From assembly GCA_030141605.1 (NCBI GenBank), contig JAQGDQ010000013.1:820447-884446 (forward strand): DNA of 64,000 nt. The letters are read 5' to 3'. The position numbers and the translations under genes were made by a program. How positions within the stretch are numbered: the stretch's first letter is position 1; the number at the start of each line of letters is the position of its first letter. The notes under the pieces were generated by a model that was given only the letters and a program-made list of their open reading frames with translations, was not told where the DNA came from and did no database searches. Below, piece by piece: positions 1 to 14,329 of this stretch. The DNA comes from Tubiluchus corallicola (taxonomy: Eukaryota > Priapulida > Priapulimorpha > Priapulimorphida > Tubiluchidae).

Positions 1-3000
1 CTATGCAAAAGTGTATAAAAACAGTCGGCAAATGAACCAAAATTATGAATACTAAATCACTTAGACACGCTGATTAAACCACTTAAACATCCTGACATAC
101 AAGCTACACATGTATCGTTACTCGCTGCTTGATTACACTGATGTAATGATGTAAACAAATGACGGCCCACCAACTAGCGGTCAACTCGCGAAACAACGGA
201 GTGTCCGTAGTATGCAGGACTTTTCAACGGTACAGATTTTGCCTGATTCTTCCGATATCCGTAAAAGCGAGGTTCGGCAAACCAAGATATGAGTGTACAT
301 ACATTTCTGCAAATTACTAAATCTTTGTAATTATTTTACTAAGAGGCAAAGCACTGCAAAATAGTTTCAAAAAATATTTCTCATTGTCTTAGGATTATTA
401 ATTTACAATTTGCAGAGGTCCTGCAAACAGAGATAGGAGTGTTTTTGGTTCGGAGGTGATATTTTTCGGTTACACGGGGAAGTAACCCAATGCTGGCCTG
501 TACTTGCAGATGAGTCTCAGAACATTACGTAAACTAACTGCTGGCCAAATCCTATAACCTGATGGAAAACAGACTAAAAAAAATCGCTTGTTTTCAATTA
601 TTTCGATGTCATCGATAAAAAAAAGTGTGGTTACTTTCTTGCTAGGTGCAAAGTCTATAATTGGTCCGTTTCTAGTGAAAGAAACACAACAGAATAATTA
701 ATGTTATCGTAACCTTATTGATGTAATCATGATCATAATTGTGATTATCATTTTTCAAGGTAATCAGAATCACAGTGTTGTAATTGAGGCTTAATTGTAA
801 TTAGGGATACTAACGATAATGATACATATTAATAATTAACGTACGCCAAATTTGTATCGTTTAACATCCCTAATTGTAATATTCTGCCTGTAGTTAGCTC
901 AGGCCTGGCAGCCAGTAGCGAATTTATTACTTAATTTAAGCACAGTGGAAATTACTGTGCCACAGGTTTATTACAGTTTGAATTTGCAAACAATTCTCAC
1001 ACCATTCTATGGTTTACAACACATTTCCATGGAGTGTTTAACTGATTATTGTGTTGGTGTAATCACGTATTTATTTTGTTAAAAAAATGATTAACGAGAT
1101 TACATATCACATTTGGCAGAGAAAAAATGAAATAGTCCATTTGGGCAGAAGGACTTGCCCGTTTTAAGCCCTCTGGACAGATTGACAATTTCGAATTACT
1201 ATTTAACATTTCCGTTTCATTATTTTCATTTAACAAGTTTACATACATGTTTTAATTCCAGCTGACTCTGACCTAATTCACGTAATGCTTATGGGCATTA
1301 TAATCTTTTCGCAGGTAAAGGTAACCCACAGGTAGAAGAGCAGTTCATCACTGAGAAACAATTGTCTTTTTTCAAATTGTTATATAACTACTAATTACCC
1401 TTGAAGGTGTTTCTTGAAAGGAACCAAGCATCCACCTCATGTACTTAAAGTTTAACTTAAAAATTAATTCAATTTATTCTCTTGAAAATGGGAAGCAACC
1501 ATTGTATACCATTGTCTCATAATTGACCTGCAACTATTAGATTGGTAATTTCATGACATAATTGTTGTGTCCTTTTCTAGAACACTATTACTAGAATTAC
1601 TAATCATTAACAGAGAAGTAAATGAAATTATAAAAGGTGCACCTTGAATGAGCCATTCACATTGCTGCTTTGCTGGATAATCACCTGCTCCATCAGAAAT
1701 GGTTCCTGTGTTATTTGTCAGCACGATCCGTCGTTTAGCACACGAACAGACACAGGATCTCAATTCAACTGACAGGATTATTAGTGAAAGCAGACTGTGC
1801 AGTCTGTGCATGCTGGGACTAAATTAACATGGCTTGTTCGAGTTAGCTATTGCTGTAAAAATAGAATTAAAAAATACAGTCATTGTATGCAAACACAGTA
1901 TATAAAATAGTATAATCCAAATCCACAAACCAGCACTAAAGGGTTCGAGTTTAATTAGCACATTGTCTGCCTGAAAATTGTTGAGGTCTTAGGTTCCTGC
2001 TTGTAAGAGACTGAGAGGCTCGGAAGATGCTCACTAACGTAAGAAACTATTATCTCACTTAGACTCCTAATTACTTCAGCTGTTTGAAATCATTGAAAAA
2101 CCTAAAATGAACATCAGGAGCTGCTCTTTCAAGGAAAAAACTAAAAGTAACTCAATTAGCAAAATCATAAATGTAAGAATTCATAGGCGAGTTTATGTTG
2201 AAATTTTCCACTGTCAAACAACACTTCACTAATCACTAATGCGGTCTGTAATTCTAATCTATAGTTTGAAGAAATCGCTTAATAATTGGATTTCTAAGGA
2301 AGAAATAAACAAGCCGTGGCTGCATATTTGTGAATATTTGATATATAAATCAGCAGAGTTCAGGCAGAAGGCAGTACTAACCCACCTTAGCCTTAGGTTA
2401 GTACTCAAAGTTTGCCATCCTTTGCACCTTTCTTTAGGCTATTTCCCTATCAAGGTTATTTTCTTTTGATTTTAATTTGTTCATGTTGCTCCAACTTGCT
2501 TTCATTTCAGAATTAAGGATGTAAATTACTCGGAGATTCCTGGGATCAGGCAGCCGACACTCTACAGTACTATCAATACCTCGCAGACTACTAAACAACA
2601 AAATTTTCATTTGTCAAAAGCTCACTTTGAAGGTTCTTCTGACTTCTTCATCTCCGTGTGTCTAACTGCGCAATAAACTGAGTTCAGGAGCCAGCAAGTC
2701 CATCAGTTTTGAAGTTCTCTTCCAAAGATCCACAAGACAACAAAAACAAACCAGCCATATAATTTTATCAGGTGTTCCTTTTAACTTCACTTTCCAAGAA
2801 AGACGCACCGTCAGAACAACAGCACGCAGCTCTTTCTGTCAGACAATACATCTGGCTGAGGCTGGCTCCTCGCTGCACAATTATAGAGTTTTCCTAATGT
2901 AATGTAATTGATAACATCACACGACATAATACATAAAAATAAAGTATTTTTAATATTGGAAATTTTGGCGTTTTGAAACCGCAAATTTTTGGGTTTTTGT

Positions 3001-5030
3001 TTTAAATGCAATGTATACATAATCATGATTATGGATACTACTGCAGGATGTAACCGCTTGCTAATGAGACTGTGGAAAACAAAGTGAGTAATAATACGCA
3101 ACAACTTATTATATCTGCGTTTTGCTGAATCAGTAGATAATCCAACATGTCTTAAATATTGAAACTAAAAACCTTATGTGTCTCCCGCACAGTAAACAAT
3201 GTGGTAAAGTACGATAGGAAAACATCAGACTGAATGGTCTCCTGGAAATTCAGGATTTAGCGCATAGTCCTCAGCCCCAGTGAGCACATCAGGGCTATCC
3301 TGAAAGAGAGAGTGGATGAAAGTTGATCCAACAACATATGTGATGGAACTAGAATTTAAAAAAAACCTTTGAAAGATCTGCTAGATGTGTATAATGATTA
3401 GTCTTTAGCCACGTGATTGCTTTCAGCCTCCAATTCCATCACTTTAAAATTGCAACTTTGTGAGATGCAGATATTTCTACATTAAATAATGTGTGTATGT
3501 CAGATGCTGTTATGATTGCAGGCAAGGTTCCTGTACTGCTAGCTGAAAGCTTATGTTGCACCAATTTTTTTATGACACCGAACTAAAACAATTGTCAAAA
3601 GCATAATTTCTGTAGTCCTTGGTATACATATACGTTGTATTACATGATCAATAATAGAAAAAGCAAACCCCAAAGTTGTAGTAATTTGTAGCTAACTACC
3701 TGTGTATATCATGTGCAAGAAGGTACTACAACAGTTCAATTATTGTGAGCATTATTGGTCTGTTTCATTCAAAGAACTGATCAAAAAATATAAACCTAAA
3801 ATTGTTGACTATAAATGAAAGTAAGTGTGGAAAATATAATAATCGATGACGGAAACAACAACAACAATGATGATGAGATAATGGTGATGATGTAATAGTC
3901 ACAATGAAATGATGACAATCACTCAAGCCAATGTTGCTATGTTACAAACAAATACACATTTAACAGATATTTGCAAGTACAAAAGCATGGTTAATAATTT
4001 CACAAAACTTTGATTTTTATCAGTTATCATATTTTTTCAGATCCCTAGCATAGTCTCGTTTCAATATTTTTTGTGCTCCGAACCAGTTTTGCAGCTTTTA
4101 TCATGCGGAATGAGCTTAATTTTTTAATTTCTGTCACGTTCTTTAGGTTACCAAACTTTTTTGTTTCTAGAAATGTGGCAAGTCAGCATTGTTCATGTGG
4201 AATGATGAACTGGAATGCAGATCATTAGATGACTAGAATCATGACTGTTGCATTGTTTCCCCTCCAACATAGCTCTTCGCTGCTGACGAAGTGGAAATAG
4301 GATGCCGAGTGTGGCATGCAAGCAGCTTCGAAGGTAGAAGTTCATTTGTGTGAGGTCGTCCGTGACGAGGTGCACGTTTCAGTGCAGTAAAGCACAACGT
4401 ACATTATGCAACAGTTATTGACCAGCAGACAGAGTTAGATCGCCAGACAGGTACATTTGCCAGACCAGACCTTCGCCCAGGTGACTGAAGGCATGCGTCG
4501 CTTTGGTTGAATACATTTCTTAATCTCGGACATAGACACAGAAATGTATCGAGCAAAGGTCCTGAGACAAAGTCCACCCGGCTAGACAAGTCCGTTCCAC
4601 TGCTCCGTCATCTGAAAACTAGTTCCATCTCGTGGGTAGGCTACGAGTCAAAAATCTAGCAGACGGCGTCGCTTGCAAATCTCATTAACCTCGACAATGA
4701 CAGAGCTGACAAAATGGCGAAGCAGCCATTTCGCATGGGTGCAATGGAAACATCAGACCCATAATGTAAATTTTTGTCAAATTTGGTAAATTGGTAGCAT
4801 ATCTCCACAGAAAGTAGCATATCTTCCTAGCTCAGGATCACGCAAAAAAGGTCGGCGGATTTAATGAAAAAAAGTATCTATATATTTACTGCAGTAAACA
4901 TACAGGGACTCAAAGTGGAATGCAGTCTTACGCCGTGCAATGACCAAAACGGAAATTTCTGCAATTGATCAAAACGAGCTTCGAAATAAAAAGAAATGAG
5001 TTCATAATTCCCCATACAGTTTAAATACCC
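1..5030. other. Gene-free stretch
   Basis: I find no exon series or recognisable protein here on either strand. Short open frames lack domain similarity and flanking splice signals. The one structured item is the small inverted-repeat element listed at 801-874. This may be intergenic DNA. Confidence 0.5.
801..874. repeat. Small imperfect hairpin (MITE-like)
   Basis: The left arm reads TTAGGGATACTAACGATAAT and the right arm is its imperfect reverse complement, ending TTTAACATCCCTAATT. Arms of about 23 bases surround an AT-rich centre. The shape fits a tiny terminal-inverted-repeat element or its solo remnant. I saw no convincing target duplication. Confidence 0.4.
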
Positions 5031-5160
5031 TAATCCTAATTAACCTTAATCAACCCTAACCTTAACCCAACTCTAACCCCAACCCTAACGCTAACCCTAA
5101 CCCTAATCCGCTTCATTCATACATGAACTGATATCTTGTGTGTGTGACTTCAGCCTAAAA
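4984..5160. repeat. Telomere-like CCCTAA array inside a dispersed element (copy 1)
   Basis: A degenerate run of CCCTAA-type hexamers lies at about 5035-5110. Its left flank (GAGTTCATAATTCCCC, then TTTAAATACCCTAATCC) and right flank (around TCTTGTGTGTG) closely match the flanks of the larger array at 31430-31960. That indicates two copies of one dispersed element with an internal telomere-like minisatellite rather than a chromosome-fusion scar. Confidence 0.6.
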
Positions 5161-5849
5161 ACGCGTCTCAGTGAAACAATTATTTTGATTATAGGAGAGT
5201 TTGACAATTTGTCTAAGACAGTAAGGCGTCTACAGTTTTGCTCCAAAAAGCTGCTTAACAATGTTGCCGAGGACACTTTATATTTTTTGTTTTAAATATA
5301 TAGAAAAATTAGTATTGACAACACTCGTCTACAGAAGTTCTTATTAATTTGGCTGACAAGCCATATAGAGAAAAGGAAAGATGTCCAAGTGCAACGCGAC
5401 CAGAGCTACCTTTGACGTGGTTTACCTTCCTCATTAGCTGAGCCGCGTTGTAAGGTTATATTATTGTTTGCAAAGGTGTGTTCCAGGTGTATTTATAGAA
5501 ACATTGAGTTGATTTCATAACTTGAGTCAGTTGTGCTATAGCTAGTGCGCTACATGAAACTAAACAATGTTTGCCTTGTTCGTTTTAAAATAAAGAGCAT
5601 TTTTTGGGGAGATAGTCAAGATTACCAGTCGAGTCGAAGTAGTGACAATGGCACAAAAAATATAGTAACTTGATGATGCACGACAGAACAAAAAATAATT
5701 TCTCATTCTGATGAAAAGTCATTCATTTACATATAATCAATGAATAGCGATTTGCACATTTTGCAAGTAATACTAAAACATTTGTTCTTAAACACAAAAT
5801 CACTAAAACGTTTAGTACAATTCAACGGCTAGAATTTTCTTTTTCATCT

Positions 5850-6265
5850 TTACCCAGGTCTCCGGGTGCGGCTTCTTCGTGATCTAGATCTCGTACGGCT
5901 ACGTCTCCCGGATGTTGAACGGCTACGGCTCCTGCTGGAACGTCGCCTACTTCTGCTTTGACGTCTCCTACTTCTTTCTCTGTATCTTCGTCTTTTGGCT
6001 CTTTCAAGAGCTTCTCTTCTTAACCTTCTCCTTCGCCTTTGATTGGCACGAACAACTCGCCAATAGTTCTTCCAACCTAAATATTATCAATGTAGAAAAA
6101 TCAATGATATCTTAATTTGATGGCTATAAATTATAACTAAAGGTTTGCCGAATTCTTTAATCCAAACCTAAAATTCGTCACTATGAAATAACAAGAGGCA
6201 CGGAATAAGTGATAAAAAACTTACAAGGCATTGGCTTAATTAAAGTGCTTAGTTCTCCAAGAGAC
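5850..6265 (-). CDS. Partial gene: Arg/Ser-rich (RS) C-terminus, two exons
   Basis: The - strand reads open from a strong acceptor at 6076 to a TAA at 5850-5852 (74 codons). After a Trp/Tyr-containing start come runs of five Arg and then alternating Arg/Ser (RSRSRRRSSRSRSRS-type), ending RRPG. Mixed use of AGA, CGT, CGA, AGC and TCC codons argues for protein-level selection rather than a simple DNA repeat. Upstream, 6225-6265 is a 41-nt segment with a pyrimidine-rich acceptor (CTTTAG) and a GTAAGT donor that joins in the right phase with no stop. RS tails occur in splicing factors, and Arg-rich tails in protamine-like sperm proteins; I see no RRM to decide. Exons further upstream were not found. 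It could also be a pseudogene fragment, or splice onward at GTAAAG near 5854. Confidence 0.5.
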
Positions 6266-6269
6266 CTAA

Positions 6270-7480
6270 AGAGGCGAAGAAGTAAACTATTATAAGATAG
6301 AGAAGGTCAGCGGTCAGAATGTCCTTGGCAGCTCTCGACAGAAAACTTTTCAAGTTTACACATGGTAGAAAATTGGCAGGAAAATTTAAGCGAAATAATG
6401 TCAACACGTGAATAATATGACGTCAGTAGAATGACGACAGCAAGCTGTGATGTCATCAATCGTGTTTTTTCGTTGTACGTCTGTAGTTAGCAATTGAAAA
6501 GTGATAAGAAATTTCAATGCAAAATATTACATGAACAGTTCACCTGCCCCCTCCCACCCGATCAACTCACAGGTTTTAGTTTAGTTTAGTTTAATTTTTT
6601 ATTATGGCCAACAAGACTAATAAAGATACATTCACAAAAAAATCATAATAGTAACAGTCTACATGCATAATCGACAGTGTTTGCGTTATTGAAAGAACTG
6701 GCTAAGGGTCCCTGCTGGCTTTATTGATACTTATAGAAAGAATGTCTGAAAGTCAATGCTGACCACAAACTAACACCATGGATACGTTTCGTATTTGAGT
6801 GCAAAGCTACTTTTTAGCTTAGATCTAGCGGAATAAAATCTAGAAAGTATTAAGAAACAAGGATATATATATAACTGGGGAATTTGGCTGAGTATTCCAA
6901 CTAGTGTTCAATATCGGCAATTCGGCGAATGAAGAGCCCACAGCCGAGCAGAGATTGAGAATATATTTCCATACAATCATTTCTCCAAATTGAATTAAAT
7001 TTCTATAATTCAGTTATGTAATATTTTATAAGCGAAACAATTTCACGACTCTTTTAACCACAATTTACTTTAAATCATTTTCTGTTTCGCAAAGATGCAC
7101 TGATTACGTATATCAGGCCGAGAACCCCAATCCATCTTTTTTCGATTACAGAGTTAAGAGACGTAATAGGCTTGTTAATGTCAGACATTCCCAGAAATAA
7201 AGTTCAACAACTTCAATGCTCAACACCATAAATTATTACTAACCACTGCCTTATCTAATTCCCTCCCTGATGACTCATCTTTGGGAAAAATTCCAGGGAA
7301 GCAGGGTTGATGAAACAATAACAGCTTCTGCGCCGGTTTTCACGTCTGTGTAATAACCGTAAGCCATAAATATACTTATTATAAATATCTAATTTTAGGG
7401 TGTCGTTGAAGTGCTCGTTTAAGTCATTTTAATGCTCTACTAATCAGTATACCGATTAGAAAACCACTTAGCTCTTAATT
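6270..7480. other. No recognised gene
   Basis: AT-rich sequence with no domain match. The RS-rich gene should have upstream exons on the - strand in this direction, but I could not identify one with confidence. A short TTTAG pentamer run lies near 6573-6590. Confidence 0.4.
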
Positions 7481-7489
7481 GCGTAGTAT

Positions 7490-7992
<503 letters not shown>

Positions 7993-8321
7993 TATACATT
8001 ATATAAGCTGCTGCAAAATTAAGCATGACATATGAATATATTTCATATTTCGTATTTAATACAAAAAAACGGGACATACGTACAATTTCAATTTTGAAAT
8101 ACAGTGACACTGTATTTTTCTTTGTTTCTTGGCCTCGCACTCTGTCTGACCGAGCTCTTTGGTTAGTTGATTGGTTGGTTAGTTGCTGGTACTGGAAGAG
8201 TTATTTGCTTGGTCAATTCGTGGGCTGGCATACCGTTAGCTGATTTGTTTGCTTCTTAATTTTTTGGAAAGTTAGTGCTTAGTTTATGATAAAGTAGTTT
8301 GTTCCCTGGTCGCCATCTTCT

Positions 8322-8470
8322 GAAGCTTCACAAAGTCGTCACTAACTTAAGTGGTTGTAATAACGATGTCGTTACTAAGAGTTAAGTGGATGTAACAACG
8401 ACGTCGTTACTAAGAGTTAAGTGGATGTAATAACGACGTCGTTACCTTAGCGACGACTTTGTGAAACCGG
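8322..8470. mobile_element. MITE-like element with three palindromic units
   Basis: The ends form an inverted repeat: TTCACAAAGTCGTC at the left and GACGACTTTGTGAA at the right, a perfect 14-base match. Between them a unit of about 37 bp occurs three times. Each unit contains a palindromic core such as AACGACGTCGTT, preceded by TTAAGTGG. No transposase is encoded. The superfamily is not clear. Confidence 0.6.
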
Positions 8471-9164
8471 GGCCTGCATTCCTGCGCCCATATTTTTTTA
8501 TATATTGTTTAACATGTATAATTTTACCAGTTCTTCATAACAACAAACGTTGACTTGTAGTTAAACATAAAGACTTTAGACACGTATAGTTAAAAAGATC
8601 TTTAGTATTTCTCATATGATAGACAGTCTGTTCATAGATTAAATTGGCTATTTAATGGCTTTCGCTTACATCATTAATTACGAAGGCGCAATGCATAAAC
8701 GGCCAATGTGTAGGCCTAGGTTTCGAACCCGAGACTGTATAACCGAGGCTGTCTGCAGTCTGCGTTAAACCCTGGGGTATTATTATTTTTCGTTATTAAT
8801 AGCAAAATTGCGACAGGATAAGCTAATAAAACATTATTCGACTTGGTGTAATTTACCGAACGAGTGAGTTTCAAGGCAGGCCTGCATGGGTACCTGGCTT
8901 TGGACGCTACTACAAACAATTTTACGCTTTGTAATTTAGCGGGTGACAAGATAATCTAGATTCATATGGTCAATGTCCACGGATGACCAGTGCCCAGACA
9001 TTTACATCATTAAGCTAACGGGCAATTTTAGCGGAAAACAAAGCCATAACCGTTTATTAATGAGAGTTAGACGAAGAGACAACTTCGGCTAAGTGATGCC
9101 TTCGTGTGGTTTCCGGTGATGGGTGGTGGATAAATTGCAGCAAACAGGTCGTGACTGCATTGTT

Positions 9165-9301
9165 CCCAGTATAAAACTACTGGAATGTTTTGTCATTACC
9201 ACATTTAGAGATATCGAGAGTGAAATTAGGCCAGAGTGAAAGTTGTGACCAGACGAGGCAGCAACCAGCGTAAAGTGCTTAGCAGATAAACGAAAACTAA
9301 C
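9165..9301 (+). promoter_or_regulatory. Candidate TATA promoter and 5' non-coding exon of the ZP gene
   Basis: TATAAAA at 9170-9176 sits in a locally GC-richer stretch. About 100 bases further on is a donor-like AAC|GTATGT with the GT at 9302. The first coding exon at 14782 begins only 7 bases after an acceptor, so a separate upstream 5' exon must exist on this strand and this is the best-looking candidate. It rests on motif and position only; no transcript evidence is visible. Confidence 0.3.
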
Positions 9302-9309
9302 GTATGTAC

Positions 9310-12300
9310 TTTTCGAATAACATTTGTAGTAATAAATGCTTTAAAATAATTTTTCTTCGAAAATTTCTAACATTGTGTCAAAAAGTTATGCTTAATTATA
9401 TGTATTACAGGCAAATTTTTTTTATCTAATTAGTAATTATCTGTAATTGAATTTCCTGGTGATTGTTTTGACTTTACTAAATTTTTTTGCAAATAAATTC
9501 TGAAAAAGAAATAAAGTTTCTTGAAAAATTTTAATATTAAAGTTTGAAATTGAAGTTTAAGAAAACATGCCTAATTAGATGGATTATAGGGAGAAATTTT
9601 ATAACTAATTAGTAATTAGCATGCAATTGAATTTTTTGCAATTGTTCTCAATTTAATACATTAAAAAAGTGTTCAGGTTTGTTTAATTAAGTATAAAACG
9701 ATTTTACACTTTTTGCACAATTTTAAGTATTTAATTGTAATTAGTATATATAATGCTGGTTTTGCGCGGACATACCAAACAGCAAACAATTAAAACTACT
9801 TTATAAAAAACAATCTTTTCTAAAAAATTGACTAAATTATTTGACTTTTTTGGCGTAAACAACTAGATTTAATTACAAGCTGATATAAACACCACGAATA
9901 ATTTTAGCAGGCTTAGTAAAAAGTCCTGCTTTAAACAACCAGGGCGGGTGTTTGTTATTAATAGAGTTGATTTTTAATTTTTATATTATTGGAGGTACGT
10001 GAACAAATTGTTAGAAGATACTTGCTAGCATTAAAACACATCAGATTGCATATATTCCAGTGGATATCACTATAGGCATAGTTTCTATATCTGAGCACTG
10101 ATAATTAGACCTAAACCTACCCGGATAAGTTAGACTTTTTAATAAATGAATTCCTATGCATGGATGCTTACGTGCTTAATTACAGGGGAATTATAATGCT
10201 GTTCTTCTGTTAACGTCCAAGGATCTTATTTAGTTAAAATAACGAACGTTTTAATTACTCCCGTCCAGCGATGCTGGCAATATTCGCAACTTTACATAAA
10301 GAAATAACTTTTTTCGAAAGTGGTGTTGACAATCCACTGGCATAGCTGGATTACTGCTGTGTTTAGTGTCTTCGGGGCAGGGTTCTTTTATTTTAGAATT
10401 CTGCCTGCCCGGTGTTTACTATAGACATAACAGGCGTATGATGTGTGATGATAAAGGAGACACACTCTTAATGTCTTCTTTTTATACGACACGCTCCATG
10501 CAGCCATTAGCCATTCACGTTAAGAGACTAAAACAGCGTGCTTGTGCAAGGTAGCAGCTTTATGTCTGAACTAAGGCAAACCCTCTTCATGAGTTCCTCG
10601 TAATTCACTGCACAATAATTCATTGGCTTCATTTACTGTCTTTTTCAAAACTGAAGTTTGATTGTGATTCGTTTTGGAGCTCTCGTTGGTTGAGTTAACG
10701 CATACGCCAGGCAATCACATTTGTTTTTGTTTCGCGAATCAAGCAGTGCCTGTTTTGTAAAACAATGTTTCTGTTTTCTGCATTTTAGGAAGCTTATTTC
10801 TCTACTCCTTGTTTTTCTGTGTTTTCCTGTCCGCGTGCGTTAGGCTTAGACATTGTTTATTGTTCGGAGTTAAGTACATCTACAAAGCCCTTTTGCACAA
10901 TATTAGTTACGCTTTTTGATTAGTAATTAAGTGTGTGATAACTTAGGTTGACACATTTTTTATTTTGAGAAAAGGTAAAGTGAATTTTATCACTTCAACT
11001 GTTATCCTATCTTAATCCTCTTGTAGTTCTTTTAATTCACTTCGAATCTAACTGGCATTACCATAAATAATTTTATGTTTAGTTTATTGACGAACAATTC
11101 GATACAATATATAATGCAATGTACATAAAAAATACAGTTTTTATCCCATATCACGTATGTGATTAAACATTAATAATTACTGGCACGTCTAAGACTGTCA
11201 AAACAGTAGAACACACGTGAAATAAAAATTGTTAAATTTTAACTATTGCTGTCTGCTACAAATTTTTACTCTTCCTAAAAATAATTACGTCAAATCATTA
11301 ATCTTTTAACTTATCATAATTCCAGTCTGTAGCTCTTTGATAAATTACAGAAATAACAATTATTTACTATTAATCACGGTGATCAATCTGCTTCATGGTT
11401 TTGCCAATAACAGAAGCACTTTCCGCAGCATTTCATCGTTGCAGTAATCAAAACCAGGTGCAACGATTACAATACACAACACTGACGGTGGCGGTGGCGA
11501 CAATTTGAAGGCCGATTATGTACGTTGTTTTCGATACTGTAAAGTGATAATAATCGCTAAAAAACTCACCAGATCAAGTATTTACTGTCGTCAATATTCG
11601 TTGCTAAAAACGCTTAATTATGAAAAAGCAGTTTAATTTTCATTGTTAAACGTCAAAGATGAAGTTTCAGTTTTACACAAAAACAGAAAGAAATGCTCTA
11701 ACTAAGATTTTCTGATACTTTTAAATATTCCTTGATGGTTTATATAAGAGGAATCGTTAGCCCGATTTCAATAGGAAGGAAGCCAAGAAATTTAACAAAA
11801 TTTGTGTGAAATTTTAAGTTACGCTTAGTTTTTTAAAGTTAAAGAAAACTTGTTTTACGTTAAACTTAACTTTTAGACTTTGTCTACGTTTTTATGCAGT
11901 TGAATGTTATTACTTATCAGCAAAAGTCAACTAATCCTGCTAACTTGGCTTAGAATATGTTTAATGTATTGCTTTTGCACGATTTTTAAGTCACGTTTAT
12001 TTGTTTGTTTGTTTGCTTGTTCTTTTCATTTATTTTATCTGTTCTAAATGTTTACATTGCTTTGTTTTTCCCACCTTTCATTTATAGTTCCTTTGTTAAA
12101 ATTTCTCAGTTGTCTTTTTCACCTGTTTCACTGTTTATTGCTCATTCGTCGGAAGAAATTTGGTAAATTTCCAATCCAAATATGGATTAGAGTATAAACG
12201 TGCCTGTATGTCACATAGATAGAAACTAATAACAGATTTTTAGATACTGAACTGTGATCAGCCAGAATGAAAAAAATGAGATAATCAAAATTTAAAAATC

Positions 12301-12420
12301 TATCATTGCGCAACGATTAACTAAAATAATTATTTTAAATGAACTGAATTTATTTTACATGAATACAGTGTTTTTAGCAAAACACCTTCACCTAATGTAA
12401 CCACGCAAATGTCATACCTT
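9310..12420. other. No recognised gene (possible first intron of the ZP gene)
   Basis: AT-rich sequence with no convincing exon or protein similarity. If the candidate 5' exon at 9200-9301 is real, all of this is intron. Confidence 0.35.
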
Positions 12421-12424
12421 GAAC

Positions 12425-12700
12425 CTACAGCCCACCCATTGCCGAAATGTTTTCTCAAACAGTATAATTAAGATCTGGAATCAACTCCCCCAGTCTGTCA
12501 GCGGTGCCTCTTTGGTCTGTGCGCAGAGTAGCAAATTTTAAAACGGTAAAATATCTAAGTTTTAATAATCATTTATCTTTTAATATTTGTAAGCAGCCTT
12601 GGATCTTTGTGCTTTTATCTGTAACATTTTAACTAGACCTATTTTCTGTAAAATGTTACGTTTTATCATTCTTTCTTGTAAATATTATTATAATAGACAT
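12425..12700 (+). mobile_element. Non-LTR retrotransposon 3' remnant
   Basis: The + strand encodes FSNSIIKIWNQLPQSV, then a stop after about 13 further codons. This matches the conserved C-terminal signature of CR1/L2/Jockey-type reverse-transcriptase polyproteins (the pattern IWNSLP..V). A short AT-rich tail follows. Only the end of the element remains, so it is a dead fragment. Confidence 0.6.
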
Positions 12701-12982
12701 GTCGTTCCGTCAACAAGCAAAAAATGATTATTTTTTTAGACATTTTGCCTGCCGTTTCTAGAGAAACATCATTGGCTTTATGTCCAAGGGGCACTTTGCT
12801 GAGCTTCTTCAAGGGAAATTCATGCCCTCTTAGAAAGAGGACAGACCGGGCTACACAGTGACGGCACCTCTTTTACAAATGCCTCTATTAGGATGAATGG
12901 TGTTACCAGGCTACTAGTTAGGGGAACATTTTTCTGGACGACACTGAGTATCCTATAATGCAGCTCAAGACCACCTCTAAGC

Positions 12983-13185
12983 TCTCTCACTTGTACTAGT
13001 AAAATTCAGTCTCTACGGTCTCACTTGTACTAGTAAAACTCAGCCTCTACACTCTCACTTGTACTAGTAAAACTCAGCCTCTACACTCTCACTTGTACTA
13101 GTAAAACTCAGCCTCTACACTCTCACTTGTACTAGTAAAACTCAGCCTCTACCCTCTCACTTGTACTAGTAAAATTCAGCCTGTA
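12983..13185. repeat. 34-bp minisatellite, about 6 copies
   Basis: The unit is about 34 bp and contains CTCACTTGTACTAGTAAAAC followed by TCAGCCTCTACAC. Copies are nearly identical. Each carries the palindrome ACTAGT. Confidence 0.9.
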
Positions 13186-13993
13186 CATAATATAGGTCTT
13201 GGCCAGTGCTGCACTAAGTAATATTATTTTCTAAGCTTTTTATAACAGAAAGTTAATGAACTTCTGCATTAGCCTTTCAAGTAGATAATGTGTCTACAAG
13301 AATAGATACCCGTGAAACAGTGTCAATAAATTATAACACAGTGCATATAAAAGTAAGAAGTAAGTGTATGTAAATAATTCTTGCACAACTAATATGACGT
13401 GATAATAATCATGCGTAGCAATGATAACACTTGCTTAAACACACAATGTTCAATATTCACCAATGTCATGATCGAATTCTTTCTAATTTCGCAAGCAAAT
13501 TAACAAAAATAGTCACTTTCACTAACAGTAACTTCCGGTCCTAATATAGGTTACTCGCACACTGTTCCACTCTTCATAAAACTTCCTGCAATTAGTTGAT
13601 TTCGCGGGCTCTTATAATTGTCTGTTCATTGTCATTTCAGCATGTCACGTGACCTATATTTTTATGCACTTCGCACTAATGCTATTTACACTAAAAAATT
13701 TTGGCAACCAAGGGCAGATAGCTAATCAAAATTAGCCAAATTTGCTAATTCAAGTCAGGCATTCTATACCTTGTCTAGAATATTTTATGCACATGTAGTA
13801 AAATAATACATCGCTGTAGACATTTGTTTCTTGAAAAATTATCTCTAGTTTTGGCGTGTGTTTAGAGTTTGACGTTTTGTTAAACAAAAATAGATTAAAT
13901 TATCTCGTGACATTGTTTAGTACTTCATGCTTAAATAAATCTATAACGTCATTAGCATAACTACTTAAAAGGCGTATTAAAATAAATCAATTA

Positions 13994-13997
<4 letters not shown>

Positions 13998-14031
<34 letters not shown>
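13998..14031. repeat. (TA)n microsatellite
   Basis: Uninterrupted TA dinucleotide run of about 34 bases. Confidence 0.9.
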
Positions 14032-14032
<1 letters not shown>

Positions 14033-14329
14033 CGAGTACTAATTAGTGATATCGTATTTCTCAACAGCAGTGCAATACAAGAAGACCAAAAAACGCTATT
14101 TTGACAAAGGAGTATTAGTAAACACCAGTAATATCTGTTGTCAGTTTAAATAAACACGTCAGTTTAAAAAGCACAACTTAATAAGTAATAACTAAAGACC
14201 GATTTCTTCATTCTTCATGTCTAGATTAGGCTCTATTGCCAAAGAATGTTCGATATTTCTGCATAGTTTAAATCGTGTTATTAGTTTTCAAATTAGATTC
14301 AAATTTGAAAACCACTATGTAAAAGTGTC

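Noticed and set aside
8705-8745. tRNA-like or SINE box-B sequence (GGTTTCGAACCC)
   Set aside because: No partner box A or cloverleaf could be built around it.
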